Assembly (NCBI RefSeq): GCF_030445035.2
Contig: NC_080698.1
Coordinates: 27,745,294 to 27,809,293 of the forward strand
DNA length: 64,000 nucleotides
Reading direction: 5' to 3'
Source: Dasypus novemcinctus
Taxonomy: Eukaryota > Chordata > Mammalia > Cingulata > Dasypodidae
Below the pieces are notes generated by a model, which was not told the origin of the DNA, did not search any database, and saw nothing but the letters and a program-made list of their open reading frames with translations. Shown piece after piece: positions 1-10,649 of this stretch. Each line of letters starts with the position of its first letter. The first letter of the stretch is position 1. The position numbers and the translations under genes are program-made.

Positions 1-405
1 CCTTTAATTACTGTATTTAAAAGAGCCCTCTCCTGGAGCATCTTCTTGCTCAACCTTACCTTCCAGGCCTACTACGCAGAGCTGAAATTTTACCATTAGA
101 TATGCATTTCTTTGGGGAAAGATCTAGATCTCTTAATAAATTATAAATGCCCCTAAGAGTAATAACAGATTATACCTTTACCATTTATGAACTGGTCAGC
201 ATCATATTGATAAGGGCTAACATGGAAAAGATGGTCCAGGAGGCAGGCACAGTCTAGAGAGTGGGCCTCAGAGGAGACTTTCTTGAAGCTTTCAGTTTTA
301 GCTTCCCGATAAATCTCACTGAAGGACAAGAGAGCATGGTCAAAGGAAATGAGTCCTTCCCTTCTTCACAAGTTGGCTTTGGACTAGCACCATTATATTT
401 ATGTT
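1..405. other. unassigned sequence at window start
   Basis: I see no recognisable repeat or exon here. Its right part may be the diverged 5' half of the LTR that follows, because composition and spacing would suit an MLT1-type LTR. Confidence 0.4.
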
Positions 406-652
406 CTCCTATTCTTCATGGGCACCCAGTTAGACTACATTTCCTTGCCTCCCCTAGAAAAGATGTGGCCTCATTGACCTTAGGACAAAGAACTATGAGT
501 CGAAGTACAATAAATCTAAGCTGGAAGAACCTAAGTCCCTAAGTAAGTCACTGCATAGACACAGGACTGTGATAGGAGGAATAAACTTAGTGTATTAAGC
601 CACTAAACTTTGGGGATTGTTTGTTATATCAGATCGCTTACCCTACTACATT
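406..652 (+). mobile_element. ERVL-MaLR-like (MLT1-type) LTR, 3' part
   Basis: The 3' end carries the MaLR signature: 'aataaact' near 580, then 'taagccactaaactttgggg' and 'tttgttatatcag' before the end. These words sit at the 3' end of MLT1-type LTRs in the sense direction. The 5' end is unclear because of divergence. No internal retroviral coding sequence is attached. Confidence 0.6.
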
Positions 653-862
653 CCCTATGTTTTCTGTACATTTTTGCCCCCTCAGTTTGCCAACCCTTTG
701 CTCCTGTCCTCACAAGTCATATGGGAATAAACAAAGACCACCCAAATGAGAACAGAGTCTATTTATTCAGAGCTTGATGGAGCAAGAGAATCAGCCACCT
801 TCACCTGTGTTTGGAAGAGACTCAAAAGCTGTCAGGGGAGTGGAAAAGCTTTTGTTTTAGTT

Positions 863-1228
863 TGCCAAGGCTGTTATAACAAAAATCCACAAACGGTTGG
901 GCTTAAACAATGGGAATTTATTGGCTTATAGTTTGGAGGCTAGAAGTCCAAAATCAAGGTATAGAAAGGCCACGCCTTTTCAGAAATCTATAGTCACCTT
1001 GGTGGTGACTTGCTGGCAATCAATCTCTGTCTCTGCCACATGATAATTTGCCTCCACGTCCAACTTTTCTTTGCTTATAAGGACTACTAGTCATACTAGA
1101 CTTAGGCCCATACTAAGTCAGTTTGGCCTCATCTTAATAGGATCTCTTAAGTTCCCATTTATAAATGAGTTCACACCCACAGGATGGGGGGCAGGACTTG
1201 AACATGCTTTTGTGGGGGACACGATCAA
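863..1228 (-). mobile_element. MLT1-type LTR (ERVL-MaLR), antisense
   Basis: Read on the plus strand it opens with 'tagtttgccaaggctgttat', then 'gcttaaacaatgggaattta', 'ctagaagtccaaaatcaagg' and 'cttataaggactactagtca', and closes with 'ggggacacgatcaat'. This is the order expected of a reverse-complemented MLT1 LTR. It is nearly full length (about 365 bp). It is an old placental-era solo LTR with no protein-coding part. Confidence 0.85.
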
Positions 1229-1645
1229 TCTACCACAACTTTATAGTGAGAAAAGGGGAGGCTTCAGGCATCCTCTGATTGGAGGTTGTTGGCATGGGGA
1301 AGCTGGGTGTGTACTAATTAAAAGTGGGCATTTTATATGATTGGTTTGGGGAACATATTTCACTTATTTTGGTTAGACATGAGTTGGAAGTGGGGGCAAA
1401 AATGGAAACTGGCAGTCATTGAGTGTAAGATCTGACTGTTGTGGGCTGATGACTGCAGAGATTTTGGGCCAGAGTGCTATTGTCATGTAGGATCTGGGTA
1501 CTGCCTGTTTACCCATCGTTCCAGTCAAAACCCTCGAGAAGCAGCCTCCTTTGAGAAGCAATCACCGACCCTCACCAGGGCCCCCAGTGAGTCTCCACTG
1601 ATGCTCCTCTTGATGCTTTTCACTCTTCTGAACCTGACTCTTTCA
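1229..1645. other. unassigned sequence
   Basis: Two overlapping frames on opposite strands (1373-1561 and 1439-1648) are short and low in information. I recognise neither a repeat nor an exon. Confidence 0.5.
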
Positions 1646-1760
1646 TAACTTGTAGCTTCTTCTCCCCACCCCCATCTCTTCTGCTCCTTCCTTCCCCTTC
1701 TTCCTCCTCCTCCTCCCCTACTTTTATCTCCTTCTCCTACTTCTCCTTTTTCCTAGCTTT
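1646..1760. repeat. polypyrimidine (CTTCTC-rich) tract
   Basis: About 110 bases that are almost wholly C and T, made of irregular CTTC, CCTCCT and TTCTCC units, running into a T-rich stretch that adjoins the next SINE. The strand asymmetry could allow triplex formation, but nothing else suggests a function. Confidence 0.8.
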
Positions 1761-1845
1761 TTTTTTAAAAGGAGGTACCAGGGATTGAACCTGGAACCTT
1801 GTACATGGGAAGCAGGTGCTCAACCACTGAGCTACATCCGCTCCC
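1761..1845 (-). mobile_element. single-head DAS-SINE, antisense
   Basis: On the plus strand it reads 'ggaggtaccagggattgaac', then 'gggaagcaggtgctcaacca' and 'gctacatccgctccc', the reverse complement of the second head of a DAS dimer. The T-run at its left is the reverse-complemented A tail. The antisense B-box core is 'gggattgaacc'. Confidence 0.9.
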
Positions 1846-1924
1846 TGTTCTTTCTTTATTCCTGGATTTTATGCTCTTTGGAGACAGTCTCCTTAATAGG
1901 ATATCATTAAAAATATAATAAAAA

Positions 1925-2145
1925 TAATAATAACAGCTAACATTTATTGAGCACCCACTATGTCCCAGAAATGTACATTGTTTCATTTAATCCTTTCAGC
2001 AACCCAATGAGCTAGATAGTATTAGCTCTATTTTACAGATGAGAAAAAAAACCTCAGAATAGTTAGGCAATTTGCTGGAAAGTGGTAGAGCCAGGACTTG
2101 GCCCCAGAGTGCTCTTTTTCAAGCCCATTCTTCACATTGCCTTCT
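1925..2145 (-). mobile_element. MIR SINE, antisense
   Basis: Contains in order 'taacatttattgagcaccca', 'tttcatttaatcctttcagc', 'attttacagatgagaaaa', 'tagttaggcaatttgctg' and 'gtggtagagccaggacttgg', the reverse-complemented MIR core and tail. The copy is near full length, with divergence typical of this ancient family. Confidence 0.85.
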
Positions 2146-2775
2146 ATGATTTATGCTCTATAAAATTGTAATTGCACTATTACTTATGATTATTGTGCTA
2201 TTATTATTATGAATGTATTTCATATTCCTGAAAATATTTTCAGTGCTCTTTTTGTGAAAAAGAGAGGTAGTATTTTTTCAAAAACAATACAATAATGGTT
2301 AAAATTAGAAAGATACTGCTAGATGCATTTTTGAAGGAAAATTATATATTTAAACAAGAGGTTTTAATTTCTAAAAGCTGATACTATGTAAGCTTGTAGC
2401 AGAGAGTTGATAAAAACCAGTTTAATGACAAGCACTTAAACCATTTGGTTATTAAGATTTAAGTTTTGATTGATTCTGCTAAACAGACTGCTAAGCAGCA
2501 TTGAAAATCGATGTGAAATGGGTTTCTGTATAACATGCCTACTCAGGAGCCGGAATTTGACAAAAAGCAGGTGCTTCATTGGAATCCGATTAGAAAGATT
2601 GGCTCAATACAACCCAAAATTGATCCCATAATTCACATCATAAATATTACAGAGTCATGCCCACAGTCTGCCCTCCAAAGAACATGGTCATCTCTTAGAG
2701 GTGGCCTTAAATAAAGAATTCTAATCTCAAAAATTTTTTTTCACCCTGTAACTGTAAATTAGGTATGGTAGTCTT
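2146..2775. other. unassigned AT-rich sequence
   Basis: No repeat words or coding pattern recognised over about 630 bases. A highly diverged repeat cannot be excluded by eye. Confidence 0.5.
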
Positions 2776-2945
2776 TGGCAAGAAGCAGCTGTTGAACATT
2801 TATTCATTAATAAGACAAATATCAAGCACCTATTATGGGCAAAGCATTGTTCTCGGCACCGTAGGAGCTACGTGATGAATCACACCCAGGAGCTCACAGC
2901 CTTCCAGAAAAGATCAGGCATGTACCTAAGTACCTAGCAAATGAT
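2776..2945 (-). mobile_element. L2 LINE 3' end, antisense, segment 1
   Basis: Reads 'tattcattaataagacaaat', then 'caagcacctattatgggcaa' and 'gcattgttctcggcacc', then 'ggagctcacagccttcc', the reverse complement of the L2 3' untranslated end. The match continues after the LTR at 2950-3365, in the order expected from one L2 copy split by an insertion. Confidence 0.75.
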
Positions 2946-2949
2946 TTGT

Positions 2950-3365
2950 GTTATTTAAAACATGTCTTCCAATTCTTTGACACACTTTCTATAGAGTGGT
3001 AGGGGTCCACTACCCCTTCCCCGGAATCTGATGTATGACTACTTTGGGCAATAGAGGAAAGTGGAAGTGATGCTATGCCAGTTCCAGGTCTGCCTTTTAG
3101 CAGACTGACAGCTTCCTCTTCAGTCTATTAGAGCCCTGAGGTGCCATCTAAAAGTTCCACCAGGCTGTGAGGAGGCCCAAGCTAGGCATGGGCAGAGAGT
3201 GAACAAGAAAGAGATCCAAATCAACCCAGCCAAGGTTCCAACAATCATGGAACTGCTGTGCCCTGACCAAATTTTTGACCCAGAGAACTACAAAATGTAA
3301 TAATAAATTGCAGTTTTAAGCCACTAATGTTGGCATGGGTTGTTATGCAGCAATAGTGCCACATG
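2950..3365 (+). mobile_element. MLT1-like LTR inserted in L2
   Basis: Internal words 'gtggaagtgatgctatgcca', 'gttccaggtctgcctttta', 'aggctgtgaggaggcccaag', 'gaactgctgtgccctgacc', then 'aataataaattgcagtttta', 'agccactaatgttggcatgg' and 'gttatgcagcaatag' match sense MaLR-type LTRs. It is flanked on both sides by antisense L2, so it entered after the L2 was in place. Confidence 0.7.
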
Positions 3366-3369
3366 CCTA

Positions 3370-3960
3370 CTATCGATCAAAAGGGAAAGATGAAAGGCCA
3401 TGAGAAATCAAAAGTAAAAACTATTTCTAGACTTGATTGTCGGGGGAGAAAACAGGGAAAGTTTCAAGGAAGTGGTGACATTTGAGTTGAGTCTAGAAAA
3501 CTTAAGGATTTGTAAATTCAGAGTCAAGGAGATAAAGACATTCCAGGCAGAGAAATGAATGCAGGCAAAGGTTTAGAGGTGGGAAAGTATCTGATGCATC
3601 TGGGGAAGACTGAATGGGTCATTTTGGCAGAAGAAAATGGGTTGTAAAAGAGAATTGTGATAAGCACTAAAGAAAGGTTGGAACCAAAAACTGAATCGCT
3701 GAAGGCCTTGAATTCCAGGGTGAAGAGTTAGCTTCAATTAAATGGCAAGAATGAGCCATCCACTATGTTGGAGAGGCAAGCCCTGTTGTAACTCTGTGCC
3801 TTGGAGGAAGTTTATCCAGTGGGATGGTTTGAAAGGGGGAATGAATGGTGGGGAAGAATTCTAAAGGTCAAGCAATTAGGGAGCTGGAAGGCTCATTCTG
3901 ACATTTCTTTACGAGTGGAGGTGGGAGACTAGAAGCACTGGATTGGTGGGCAAAATAAAG
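3370..3960 (-). mobile_element. L2 LINE 3' region, antisense, segment 2
   Basis: Contains 'gtggtgacatttgagttgag', 'cattccaggcagagaaatga', 'gcaggcaaaggtttagaggt', 'cattttggcagaagaaaatg' and 'ggagctggaaggctcattct', spaced as in the reverse complement of L2. No usable frame of the L2 protein survives. Confidence 0.75.
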
Positions 3961-4511
3961 ACCAACCCACTCCCCTCCCCTGCAAGAAGTGCACGACCTA
4001 AATATGAATGTTACCTTAAATGGCAAAAGGGACTTTACAGATGTTATTAAGGGTAAGGTCTTTGAGATGGGAAGATGTTCCTGTGTTAGCCAGGTGGACC
4101 TAATCTAATCAAATGCATCTTTAACATTAGAGAATCTTTCCCAGCTATAGTAAGGAAGACATGTGATAATGAGGTCGGAGAGATGGGACATCACAAGGAC
4201 TTGCCCCACCTTCACTGGCTTTGAAGATAGTGGAAAGGGCTACAAGCCAAGGAATGCCTCTAGAAGCTGGGAAGGGCCCTCAATTTACAGCCAGCAAAAA
4301 ATAGGAACCTTGGTCCTACAACTAACTGTAAGGAACTGAATTTTGCCAACAATCCAAATAAGCAAGAACATGCATCTTCTCCCAGAGCCCTACCAACACT
4401 TTGATTTTAGCCCGGGGAGATCCAAGTTGCATTTCTGACCTACAGAATCATAGGATAATGCATTTGTTTTGTTTAAGCTGTTAAGCTTGTGGAACTGATG
4501 GTAGTAATACG
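3961..4511 (+). mobile_element. MLT1-type LTR, sense
   Basis: 'aatgttaccttaaatggcaa', 'aagggactttacagatgtta', 'cctgtgttagccaggtggac', 'ggctacaagccaaggaatgc', 'tttctgacctacagaatcat' and 'tgttttgtttaagctgttaa' are in MLT1 sense order. The right end near 'tgatggtagtaatacg' replaces the usual terminal motif. It is a solo LTR with no internal ERV sequence next to it. Confidence 0.85.
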
Positions 4512-4589
4512 AAATGAACACAGATCCCCGTTAGTCAATGACATTTATTAGGTACCATAGCACACTGCTTGAAACCACGAGTTGACAGG

Positions 4590-4790
4590 CATCTCGTAAA
4601 CTTCATCTTTGGACTACGGTCCTGTTTTCATGCTACATGGGAACAATATTGGCTTTTTGTTCTGGTATGGCCTCTATCTAGTTGGTTTACCGTGGACAAG
4701 TCACCTAACTTTTCTGAGCTTAACTTTCCTTATCTGTTAAATGAGGGAACTGAGCAAGAACAGTGACTCCAATATTTTTTTTCCTCTACT
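4590..4790 (+). mobile_element. MIR-like SINE, diverged
   Basis: 'ggtttaccgtggacaagtca', 'cctaacttttctgagcttaa', 'ctttccttatctgttaaatg' match the sense MIR core (ttgggcaagtcacttaacctctctgagcct-type region). The left third is poorly preserved. Confidence 0.6.
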
Positions 4791-5690
4791 ATGACATGCT
4801 CGATAGAGGATATTACTATATGACGGTCACGCATCCTGGCATACTTCAGATTTGGGGAAATTTTCAGGCTTTAGAGAGAACATTCTTTGTCAAGAATTCA
4901 TCTCAGAATGTGTGTTTTGATAGGGGTAACAATATTTACACTAATTTATTGAGCTTAGATACGGGGGTTGAAACTATGTGTAAATGTCCTAATACCTTAC
5001 AAGGGAAACACTGAATTTCATTAATATAATCCATGACAACAAATATATTGTATGTCATAAATAGCACCAAATTGCTACTATTAGTATCACAAAATTAGTG
5101 GTAGCTGGGGGTTCTGGAATAGGTTTTGATAACGTTCTTCCTACACGGAAATTGAATAGTTTTAGGAAATGGAGAGTGGCTTGACTTAGGTGAGGGTGAA
5201 ACTCTTGTTGTCAAGATGGTGAAAGCAGGTAAAGGGGTGAAAAACAGTCTTCTAAACCTTTACAAAATTAATTCTCTCCTCAGCCCCAGACCAAACAAAC
5301 CAAACAAAACCCCTATTATGACAATATATTATTATTATACTTGTAATTATTTTATTAGGAAATGATACACAAAACTCCATCCTAACTGTGGAGGGAGCAA
5401 GGGCCAAAACCTCGCAATTCTAAAAACCTTCCTACTGAATAAGAAAAAGAAAAAGAAAAAGAAAAAAAAGGGTAATTAGGAAACCGATCAATAAACAGTA
5501 GGCCTGCCTGAGTTGCAGTCTATTTAATGACACAGAAAATGTTTCACGTTGAACAGCTGTGCCAGGAATAGTTCTAAATCTGAACATTTCAATATTTTCA
5601 AGGCAGCTTAAATTGAGTTAGGCGTCCTGACACAACGCACTTGGATATCTAGAAAGAGATATGAGCTTCTAGGGAGGGGCCACGTAATAG
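4791..5690. other. unassigned sequence with short A-rich microsatellite
   Basis: No element recognised over about 900 bases apart from an (AAAAAG)n run near 5445-5470. Frame 4763-5014 is short and resembles nothing I know. Confidence 0.5.
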
Positions 5691-5699
5691 CAGGGGCCA

Positions 5700-5895
5700 T
5701 GTAATTGTTTGGCTAAAATGGTGGGCTCTGGGGTCAGACGACCCTGTGTATAAATCCCGGTTCTGCCACTTACTTGGGTGTGACCTCTGGCAAATTATGT
5801 AACCTCTCTCAGCTCCAGGAGCCTCATTTAAAGTCAGGAGAATCAGAGTACCTTTTACATGTTCGGCTTAGACCAGATGCCTGGCAGGGAGGGTC
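5700..5895 (+). mobile_element. MIR SINE, sense
   Basis: 'aaaatggtgggctctggggt', 'cagacgaccctgtgtataaa', 'cccggttctgccacttactt' and 'ctggcaaattatgtaacctc' reproduce the MIR tRNA-like head and core. One of the best preserved MIRs in the window. Confidence 0.9.
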
Positions 5896-6475
5896 AGCTC
5901 TTGCTATCATTAATATGACCACAGATACCTGAGATCAGATGCCTTTCTTGTCATGCATTATATTCATGAAATTCAGTGGCTCCTTTGTAAAATATTAATT
6001 CATTCACACATAACATTTCAAACCCTGTCTCTGTGCTCTTAATTCCCTTTTTTTTTGAAATTCTCTCTATAGTTTGGCTTTCACTTCATTTCCTTCTCTA
6101 AATTCTGATCTTTGAAACATTTGAATTGAACCAGGTTTTCTGTTTACATTGGTTACTTCTGGTCTAGTTCTCTCAGCCAGGGACACAACAGCCACCGGAA
6201 CACTGCAGTGTCCTCTTCTCCACGGCCACCTGAGGTGGGGAATGAGGAGCACTGTAGGTAAAAATACCAGGGGAAGGGCTTTTGCTTTCCTGCAAATGAC
6301 CTTAGTCATTCTAAACAGATGATTGTCCCTGAAATAATTACAACAACAGAAGACCTACAACTTCTTTAATTAAAAATAAGTAACATAAGGAGCCCCTGGT
6401 AGAAATGATACGAAGTGGTTTCCTTGTTTTCTATTTGCACCAGTGAAATTTGAAACCGCCAGAGGAGAAAATGCA
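5896..6475. other. unassigned sequence
   Basis: No recognisable element. The antisense frame at 6067-6309 has no recognisable domain. Confidence 0.45.
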
Positions 6476-6612
6476 CTGGGACTGGGACCAGAGGGTTGAG
6501 GATTTTAATCCATGCTTTCCCACAAAGAGCTATGTGACCTTGGGCAAGTCACTCGCCCTTTCTGGGCTCCACATTTCTCACCTGTAAAATGAGGCAGTTA
6601 AACTAGATCAGT
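6476..6612 (+). mobile_element. MIR SINE, sense, partial
   Basis: 'agctatgtgaccttgggcaa', 'gtcactcgccctttctgggc' and 'tttctcacctgtaaaatgag' are the MIR core. The 5' head is degraded. Confidence 0.85.
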
Positions 6613-6948
6613 GTTTTCCGCCAGGACTTCCAAAACACAGTGTCGTACACAGTGGTGTATGATATGGTTTAGGCAACTTGGTTACGTATTTAAATATATA
6701 CTTAGCATATTAAACACATACTTTTATGGATGTTATTGCTTAAAACAGGACTAAAAATATTTATTTAGAAAGAAGATACTATTTTGTATTAAGCCTGGTC
6801 TGATTTCTTAAGATATATCCTAACTGATGACCTTGACTGTTGAAAGGCCATGGCTGGTCTACCCCTACCGGTTTTGGAGAACTTTTACCTCATCACCCTG
6901 CAGGCTGGCTCTTTATCTTTGACATTGTCTTCTTACAGAAAGTTGATG
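6613..6948. other. unassigned, possible old DNA transposon edge
   Basis: Begins with 'cagtgttttccgccaggact', which resembles the edge of a medium-reiterated DNA element. A possible partner edge, 'gtttgggaaaccctgctct', lies at 7257-7275 beyond an L1 fragment. The pairing is weak. Confidence 0.3.
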
Positions 6949-7146
6949 AGTGGCTACCAGCGCCTGGAGGGAGGTATAAAGAGTGACTGCTAATTGGTAT
7001 GGGGGCTTCTTTTTGGTGTGGTGAGAATGTGAGGAATTAGATAGTGGTTAGTGTTGTGCATCTTTGGAAATATACTAAAAACCACTGAATTGTCCTCTTT
7101 GACAGGGTGACTATTATGGTGTGTAAATTTATCTCAATTTTTTAAA
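6949..7146 (+). mobile_element. L1 3' untranslated fragment, sense
   Basis: 'gtggctaccagcgcctggag', 'gagtgactgctaattggtat', 'ggggcttctttttggtgtgg', 'gaattagatagtggttagtg' and 'tatactaaaaaccactgaat' are hallmark words of L1M-type 3' ends. There is no poly-A tail; the left end is truncated. Confidence 0.85.
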
Positions 7147-7658
7147 ACTGTCACTTTGACCCCTTTCCTCTCCTAATTCTTATTTGTCTGATAGATTTCC
7201 ATTTAGATGCCACCTCCTGACCCCAAAGCTTTTTGCACGTGGTGCGAAAGAAACAGTTTGGGAAACCCTGCTCTGTCGTGGAACTCATCACTTCACACGC
7301 GGGCATTCTCTTACCCCAACCCCCGTAAGCCAAGATGTTCCTGGACAAATCCTAGTTTCCACTTCAGCAAAACAGAACCCCAAATGTGCTTCCCACATCT
7401 TCCCTTGGTGCTCCTAAATCAGAAAGTGAGAGAAGGGATTTGTTTCCCAGGTGGAGGCACTGCTTGTCAAAGATGTGAGGACAGAAGAGCTAGGCAGTCA
7501 AGGAGGTCAAGTCATTTATATTAATTTATATTGGAAAAGATGAATTTTCTCCTGAAACGTGACATTGAGGCAGAGCCCCGATTGACAAGGGCCAATCTGA
7601 AAGCCACATTTCAAAGTTGCAGTTTAAGCTGATGTTAATACTTCAAAAGATTAACAGA
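7147..7658. other. unassigned sequence
   Basis: Three overlapping frames occur (7151-7348 minus; 7184-7417 and 7207-7524 plus), none with a recognisable product. Their overlap on both strands argues for chance openness. Confidence 0.45.
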
Positions 7659-7747
7659 GGGAAGCTGATGTGGCTCAGTGGTTGAGCACCAGCTTCCCAC
7701 ATACGAGGTTCCGGGTTCAATTCGCAGACCCCAGTACCCCCAAAAAA
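7659..7747 (+). mobile_element. single-head DAS-SINE, sense
   Basis: 'gaagctgatgtggctcagtg', 'gttgagcaccagcttcccac' and 'gttccgggttcaattc' form one DAS head with A box (tggctcagtgg) and B box (gggttcaattc). It ends in a short A run. Only the second-head unit of a dimer is present. Confidence 0.92.
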
Positions 7748-8240
7748 TGAACTGAAAGCTTTGATGACTGGCTTCTTCTGTCTTGTCTATGCTAATTGTT
7801 TGCTGTCTTTTTCCTTGAAAGGATACATGCAAACCTTCTCTCCACAGAACGCTGATTTACAATCATGGTGCCTCTCAGATTGAAAAGGATTCTTTCTAGC
7901 CTCCTTTACCCAGATGCCAAAAGTCACCGCCAACCCATTATCTTCTTGAAAAGCACCTGTTAAATAAGGGATTGTTGAGTAGTCAACACGGTGGGTGGGA
8001 TGTAAGCAGGATAAGGAGTAGGGCAGGGTAGTCCCCCCTCCCCTCAAGCTAGGATGCCCTGAGAGCTTCTCAAGGTCACTCCTATCGGGTAGGTCTGAGT
8101 GGGGTCTGACATTATGCATTTCTAACAAGCTTGCTGGCCAAAGCCACTGCTCCTTGGACGATTTCTTATGTATCTGTATTTCTTATGTTTCTGAAAGTTG
8201 ATACTTAGGGTTCTTTCTTGTTGATACTAGTTAAATATTA
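7748..8240. other. mostly unassigned, with a MER5A-like scrap
   Basis: At 8082-8136 'gtaggtctgagtggggtctg' followed by 'gcatttctaacaagcttgct' resembles the middle of MER5A, a hAT-derived DNA element. The rest is not recognised; the antisense frame 7787-8128 resembles no family I know. Confidence 0.45.
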
Positions 8241-8244
8241 ATGA

Positions 8245-8440
8245 CAGTGATAATAATTACAGTAACAATGATGACCGACATTATGGAGGGCTTAGAGTGC
8301 ACAGGGCAAGCTTAGCCTATCTATAATTATCGCCCTCTTAAAGAAGGACCACGAATGGTTTAACTAAATTACTTGCCTAGGTCTCCGCCTGGAAGTGGTG
8401 AAGCAGGAACTCAAACACTGTTTGCATCTCTTGGAGGGTT
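8245..8440 (-). mobile_element. MIR SINE, antisense, diverged
   Basis: 'gataataattacagtaacaa', 'taaattacttgcctaggtct', 'ggaagtggtgaagcaggaac' and 'tcaaacac' follow the reverse-complemented MIR order. Heavily diverged. Confidence 0.65.
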
Positions 8441-8701
8441 TTTAAGCATAACTGTCGCATTTTCCATTGTCTAATTTTAGGTCCAGCAGGGGCTGAATGT
8501 ACTAACTTTGACTTTTGCTTTCAAATGGGAGTATTTTCATTGCGTTCCAGGGCTAGGTCAATGGTGTGACCTTTTCTGTGAAATCAGATGGAAGGTGCAG
8601 ACAGACAATGCAAGACACATAGGCAAACCATAACCTCCTTTAAGGAAAATGACCTGCAGACAGCCTGCACTGATGGCAAAATGTTTTCCCTGGGATATAC
8701 A

Positions 8702-8800
8702 TGTACACACACACACACACACACATATATATATTACCCTGTAAAAGAATATACATACAACATATATATATATATATATATTTTTACCCTGTAAAAGAGA
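8702..8800. repeat. (AC)n/(TA)n microsatellites with a duplicated 14-mer
   Basis: An (AC)n run at 8703-8724 passes into (TA)n at 8725-8734; a second (TA)n sits at 8762-8780. The 14-base word 'taccctgtaaaaga' follows each TA run, at 8735-8748 and 8785-8798, exactly 50 bases apart. This suggests slippage or a local duplication. Confidence 0.9.
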
Positions 8801-8910
8801 TATTAAATTAGGAAAGTGTTGCCACTGTAATTTGAAATTTATTCAAAATCGGTGGGAGGCGAGTAAGAAATCTGCAACTTTTATATATTTTAAATTTTAA
8901 AGTCAAATTA

Positions 8911-9071
8911 GGGAAGCAGATGTGGCTCAAGTAGTTGGGTGCCCACCTATCACATGGGAGGTCTGGGGTTTGGTTCCCGGTGCCTCCTGGATAAGGCAAG
9001 CAGACAGACAGATGAGAGAACCAACTTGGGGAGGGGGGGATAAATAAAGAAAAATAAATCTTTTAAAAGAA
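8911..9071 (+). mobile_element. single-head DAS-SINE with aataaatctttt tail
   Basis: Head 'gggaagcagatgtggctcaa' with B box 'ggggtttggttccc', then a shortened body ending 'aataaatcttttaaaa'. An 8-base target-site duplication 'tcaaatta' flanks it at 8903-8910 and 9072-9079. Compared with the two-head composite type, most of the body and the second head are missing. Confidence 0.93.
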
Positions 9072-9079
9072 TCAAATTA

Positions 9080-9141
9080 TGTCGTCTTCCTTGAACAAAA
9101 ATGAAAGTACTTGACACAACACAAAATCAAAATTGATGAAA
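9080..9141 (+). mobile_element. L1 ORF2 3' region, segment left of SINE
   Basis: Short diverged stretch ending 'caaaatcaaaattgatga', which joins the L1 text resuming at 9579 ('attgacaagttggatttcat'). Read as the part of one L1 split by the SINE at 9142. Its own 5' limit is uncertain. Confidence 0.5.
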
Positions 9142-9577
9142 GGGAAGCAGACTTGGCCCAATGGATAGGGCGTCCATCTACCACATGGGAGGTCCAAGGT
9201 TCAAACCCCGGGCCTCCTTGACCCGTGTGGAGCTGGCCCATGCGCAGTGCTGATGCACGCAAGGAGTGCCGTGCCGCCCAGGGGTGTCCCCTGCATAGGG
9301 GAGCCCCACGCGCAAGGAGTGCGCCCCGTAAGGAGAGCCGCCCAGCGTGAAAGAAAGTGCAGCCTGTCCAGGAATGGTGCCGCACACACAGAGAGCTGAC
9401 ACAACAAGATGACGCAACAGAGAGAAACACAGATTCCTGGTGCTGCTGATAAGGATAGAAGCGGTCACAGAAGAACACACAGAGAATGGACACAGAGAGC
9501 AGACAACTGGGGGGCGGGGGGAAAGGGGAGAGAAATAAATAAATAAATGAATCTTTTTAAAAAATTCATAAAAGAAA
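9142..9577 (+). mobile_element. long DAS-SINE inserted in L1
   Basis: Head 'gggaagcagacttggcccaa', A box 'tggcccaatgg', B box 'ggttcaaaccc', then the long body (words such as 'gtggagctggcccatg', 'aaggagtgccgtgcc', 'aaggagagccgcccag', 'gagctgacacaacaagatga') and the tail 'aaataaatgaatctttttaa'. The copy is essentially full length. A short repeat 'aaaattga' at 9129-9136 and 9578-9585 may be the eroded target duplication. Its antisense strand is open for about 140 codons in two frames, an artefact. Confidence 0.95.
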
Positions 9578-10635
9578 AAAATTGACAAGTTGGATTTCAT
9601 CAAAGTTTAAAATGTTTACACTTCAAATAACTTCAAGAAAGTGAAAAGCTGAGCCACATAGTAGGTGATATTTGCAAATCATCTATCTGATAAAGGACTT
9701 GTATCCAGATACACAAAGAACTTTTGCAACTTAATGATAACCCAATTAAGTAATGAGAAAAACTTTGAATAGACATTTCACCAAAGAAGATATACCAGTG
9801 ACCCATAAGCTCATGAAACGATATGCAATTCATTAGGTATTAGAGAAACGCAAATTAAAGCCACAATGGAAAACAAAACCAAAACAACAACAACAAAAAA
9901 CACAGTGAGATATAATACTTCACACCCACTAGAATGATAATATAAAATGACAAACAATAACAAGTCTCAGACAATAACTCTCAACATCGTAACAAGATAT
10001 TCAGAGATGGGAACCCCTAAAGAATTGCTAGTGGGAATGTAAAATGGAGCAAAAACAGGTTGGCAGTTTCTTAAAAAGTTAAAGGTAAACTTACCATATG
10101 ACCAAGAAGTCCATTCCGAGAGAAATCACATATACCCACAGAAACAATTTTATGTGAATGTTCACATGGCATTATTTACAATAGCCAAAAAAGTGGAAAC
10201 AATCTAAATGTCCATCAACTGGTGAATGGGTAATAAAAATGTGGTATATCCATATAATGGAATATTATTTGGCAATAAAAAGTAATGAATTACTGATACG
10301 TGCTACCAATGGATGGACCTCAAGAGCATTATGCTAAGTGAAAGAAACCAGACACAAAAGTTCACATTTTATATGATCATAATTACATGAAATGTCTAGA
10401 AGAGGCAAATTTATAGAGACCAAAATATCCAGAAAGGCAAATCTGTAAGTAGGAAAGGCCTGTGACTGCAAATAGGCATGAGGAATCTTTTAGGGGTAAT
10501 GGAAAGGTTTTAAAACTGTATTTAGGGGATGGCTGCACAAGTCTGTGAATTTACTAAAAATCATTGAATTGTACATTTAAAGCAAGTGAATTTTATGGTA
10601 TGTAATTTATACCTCAATAAAGCTATTAAAGAAAG
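9578..10635 (+). mobile_element. L1 LINE 3' end (ORF2 tail plus 3' UTR), sense
   Basis: Starts in the coding tail of ORF2 ('attgacaagttggatttcat', 'tatctgataaaggacttgta') and passes into the L1 3' UTR ('caatggatggacctcaagag', 'cattatgctaagtgaaagaa', 'tgtatttaggggatggctgc', 'tttatacctcaataaagcta'). It is interrupted by stops, so no ORF2 protein is readable. The canonical AATAAA lies at 10614-10619. It belongs to an old L1M-type group judging by divergence. Confidence 0.93.
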
Positions 10636-10649
10636 CTTTGTCATTCCAG

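Noticed and set aside
9077-9603. Pairs of overlapping minus-strand frames of about 140 codons
   Set aside because: They read the antisense strand of a DAS-SINE; the same peptide appears in every other long DAS copy.
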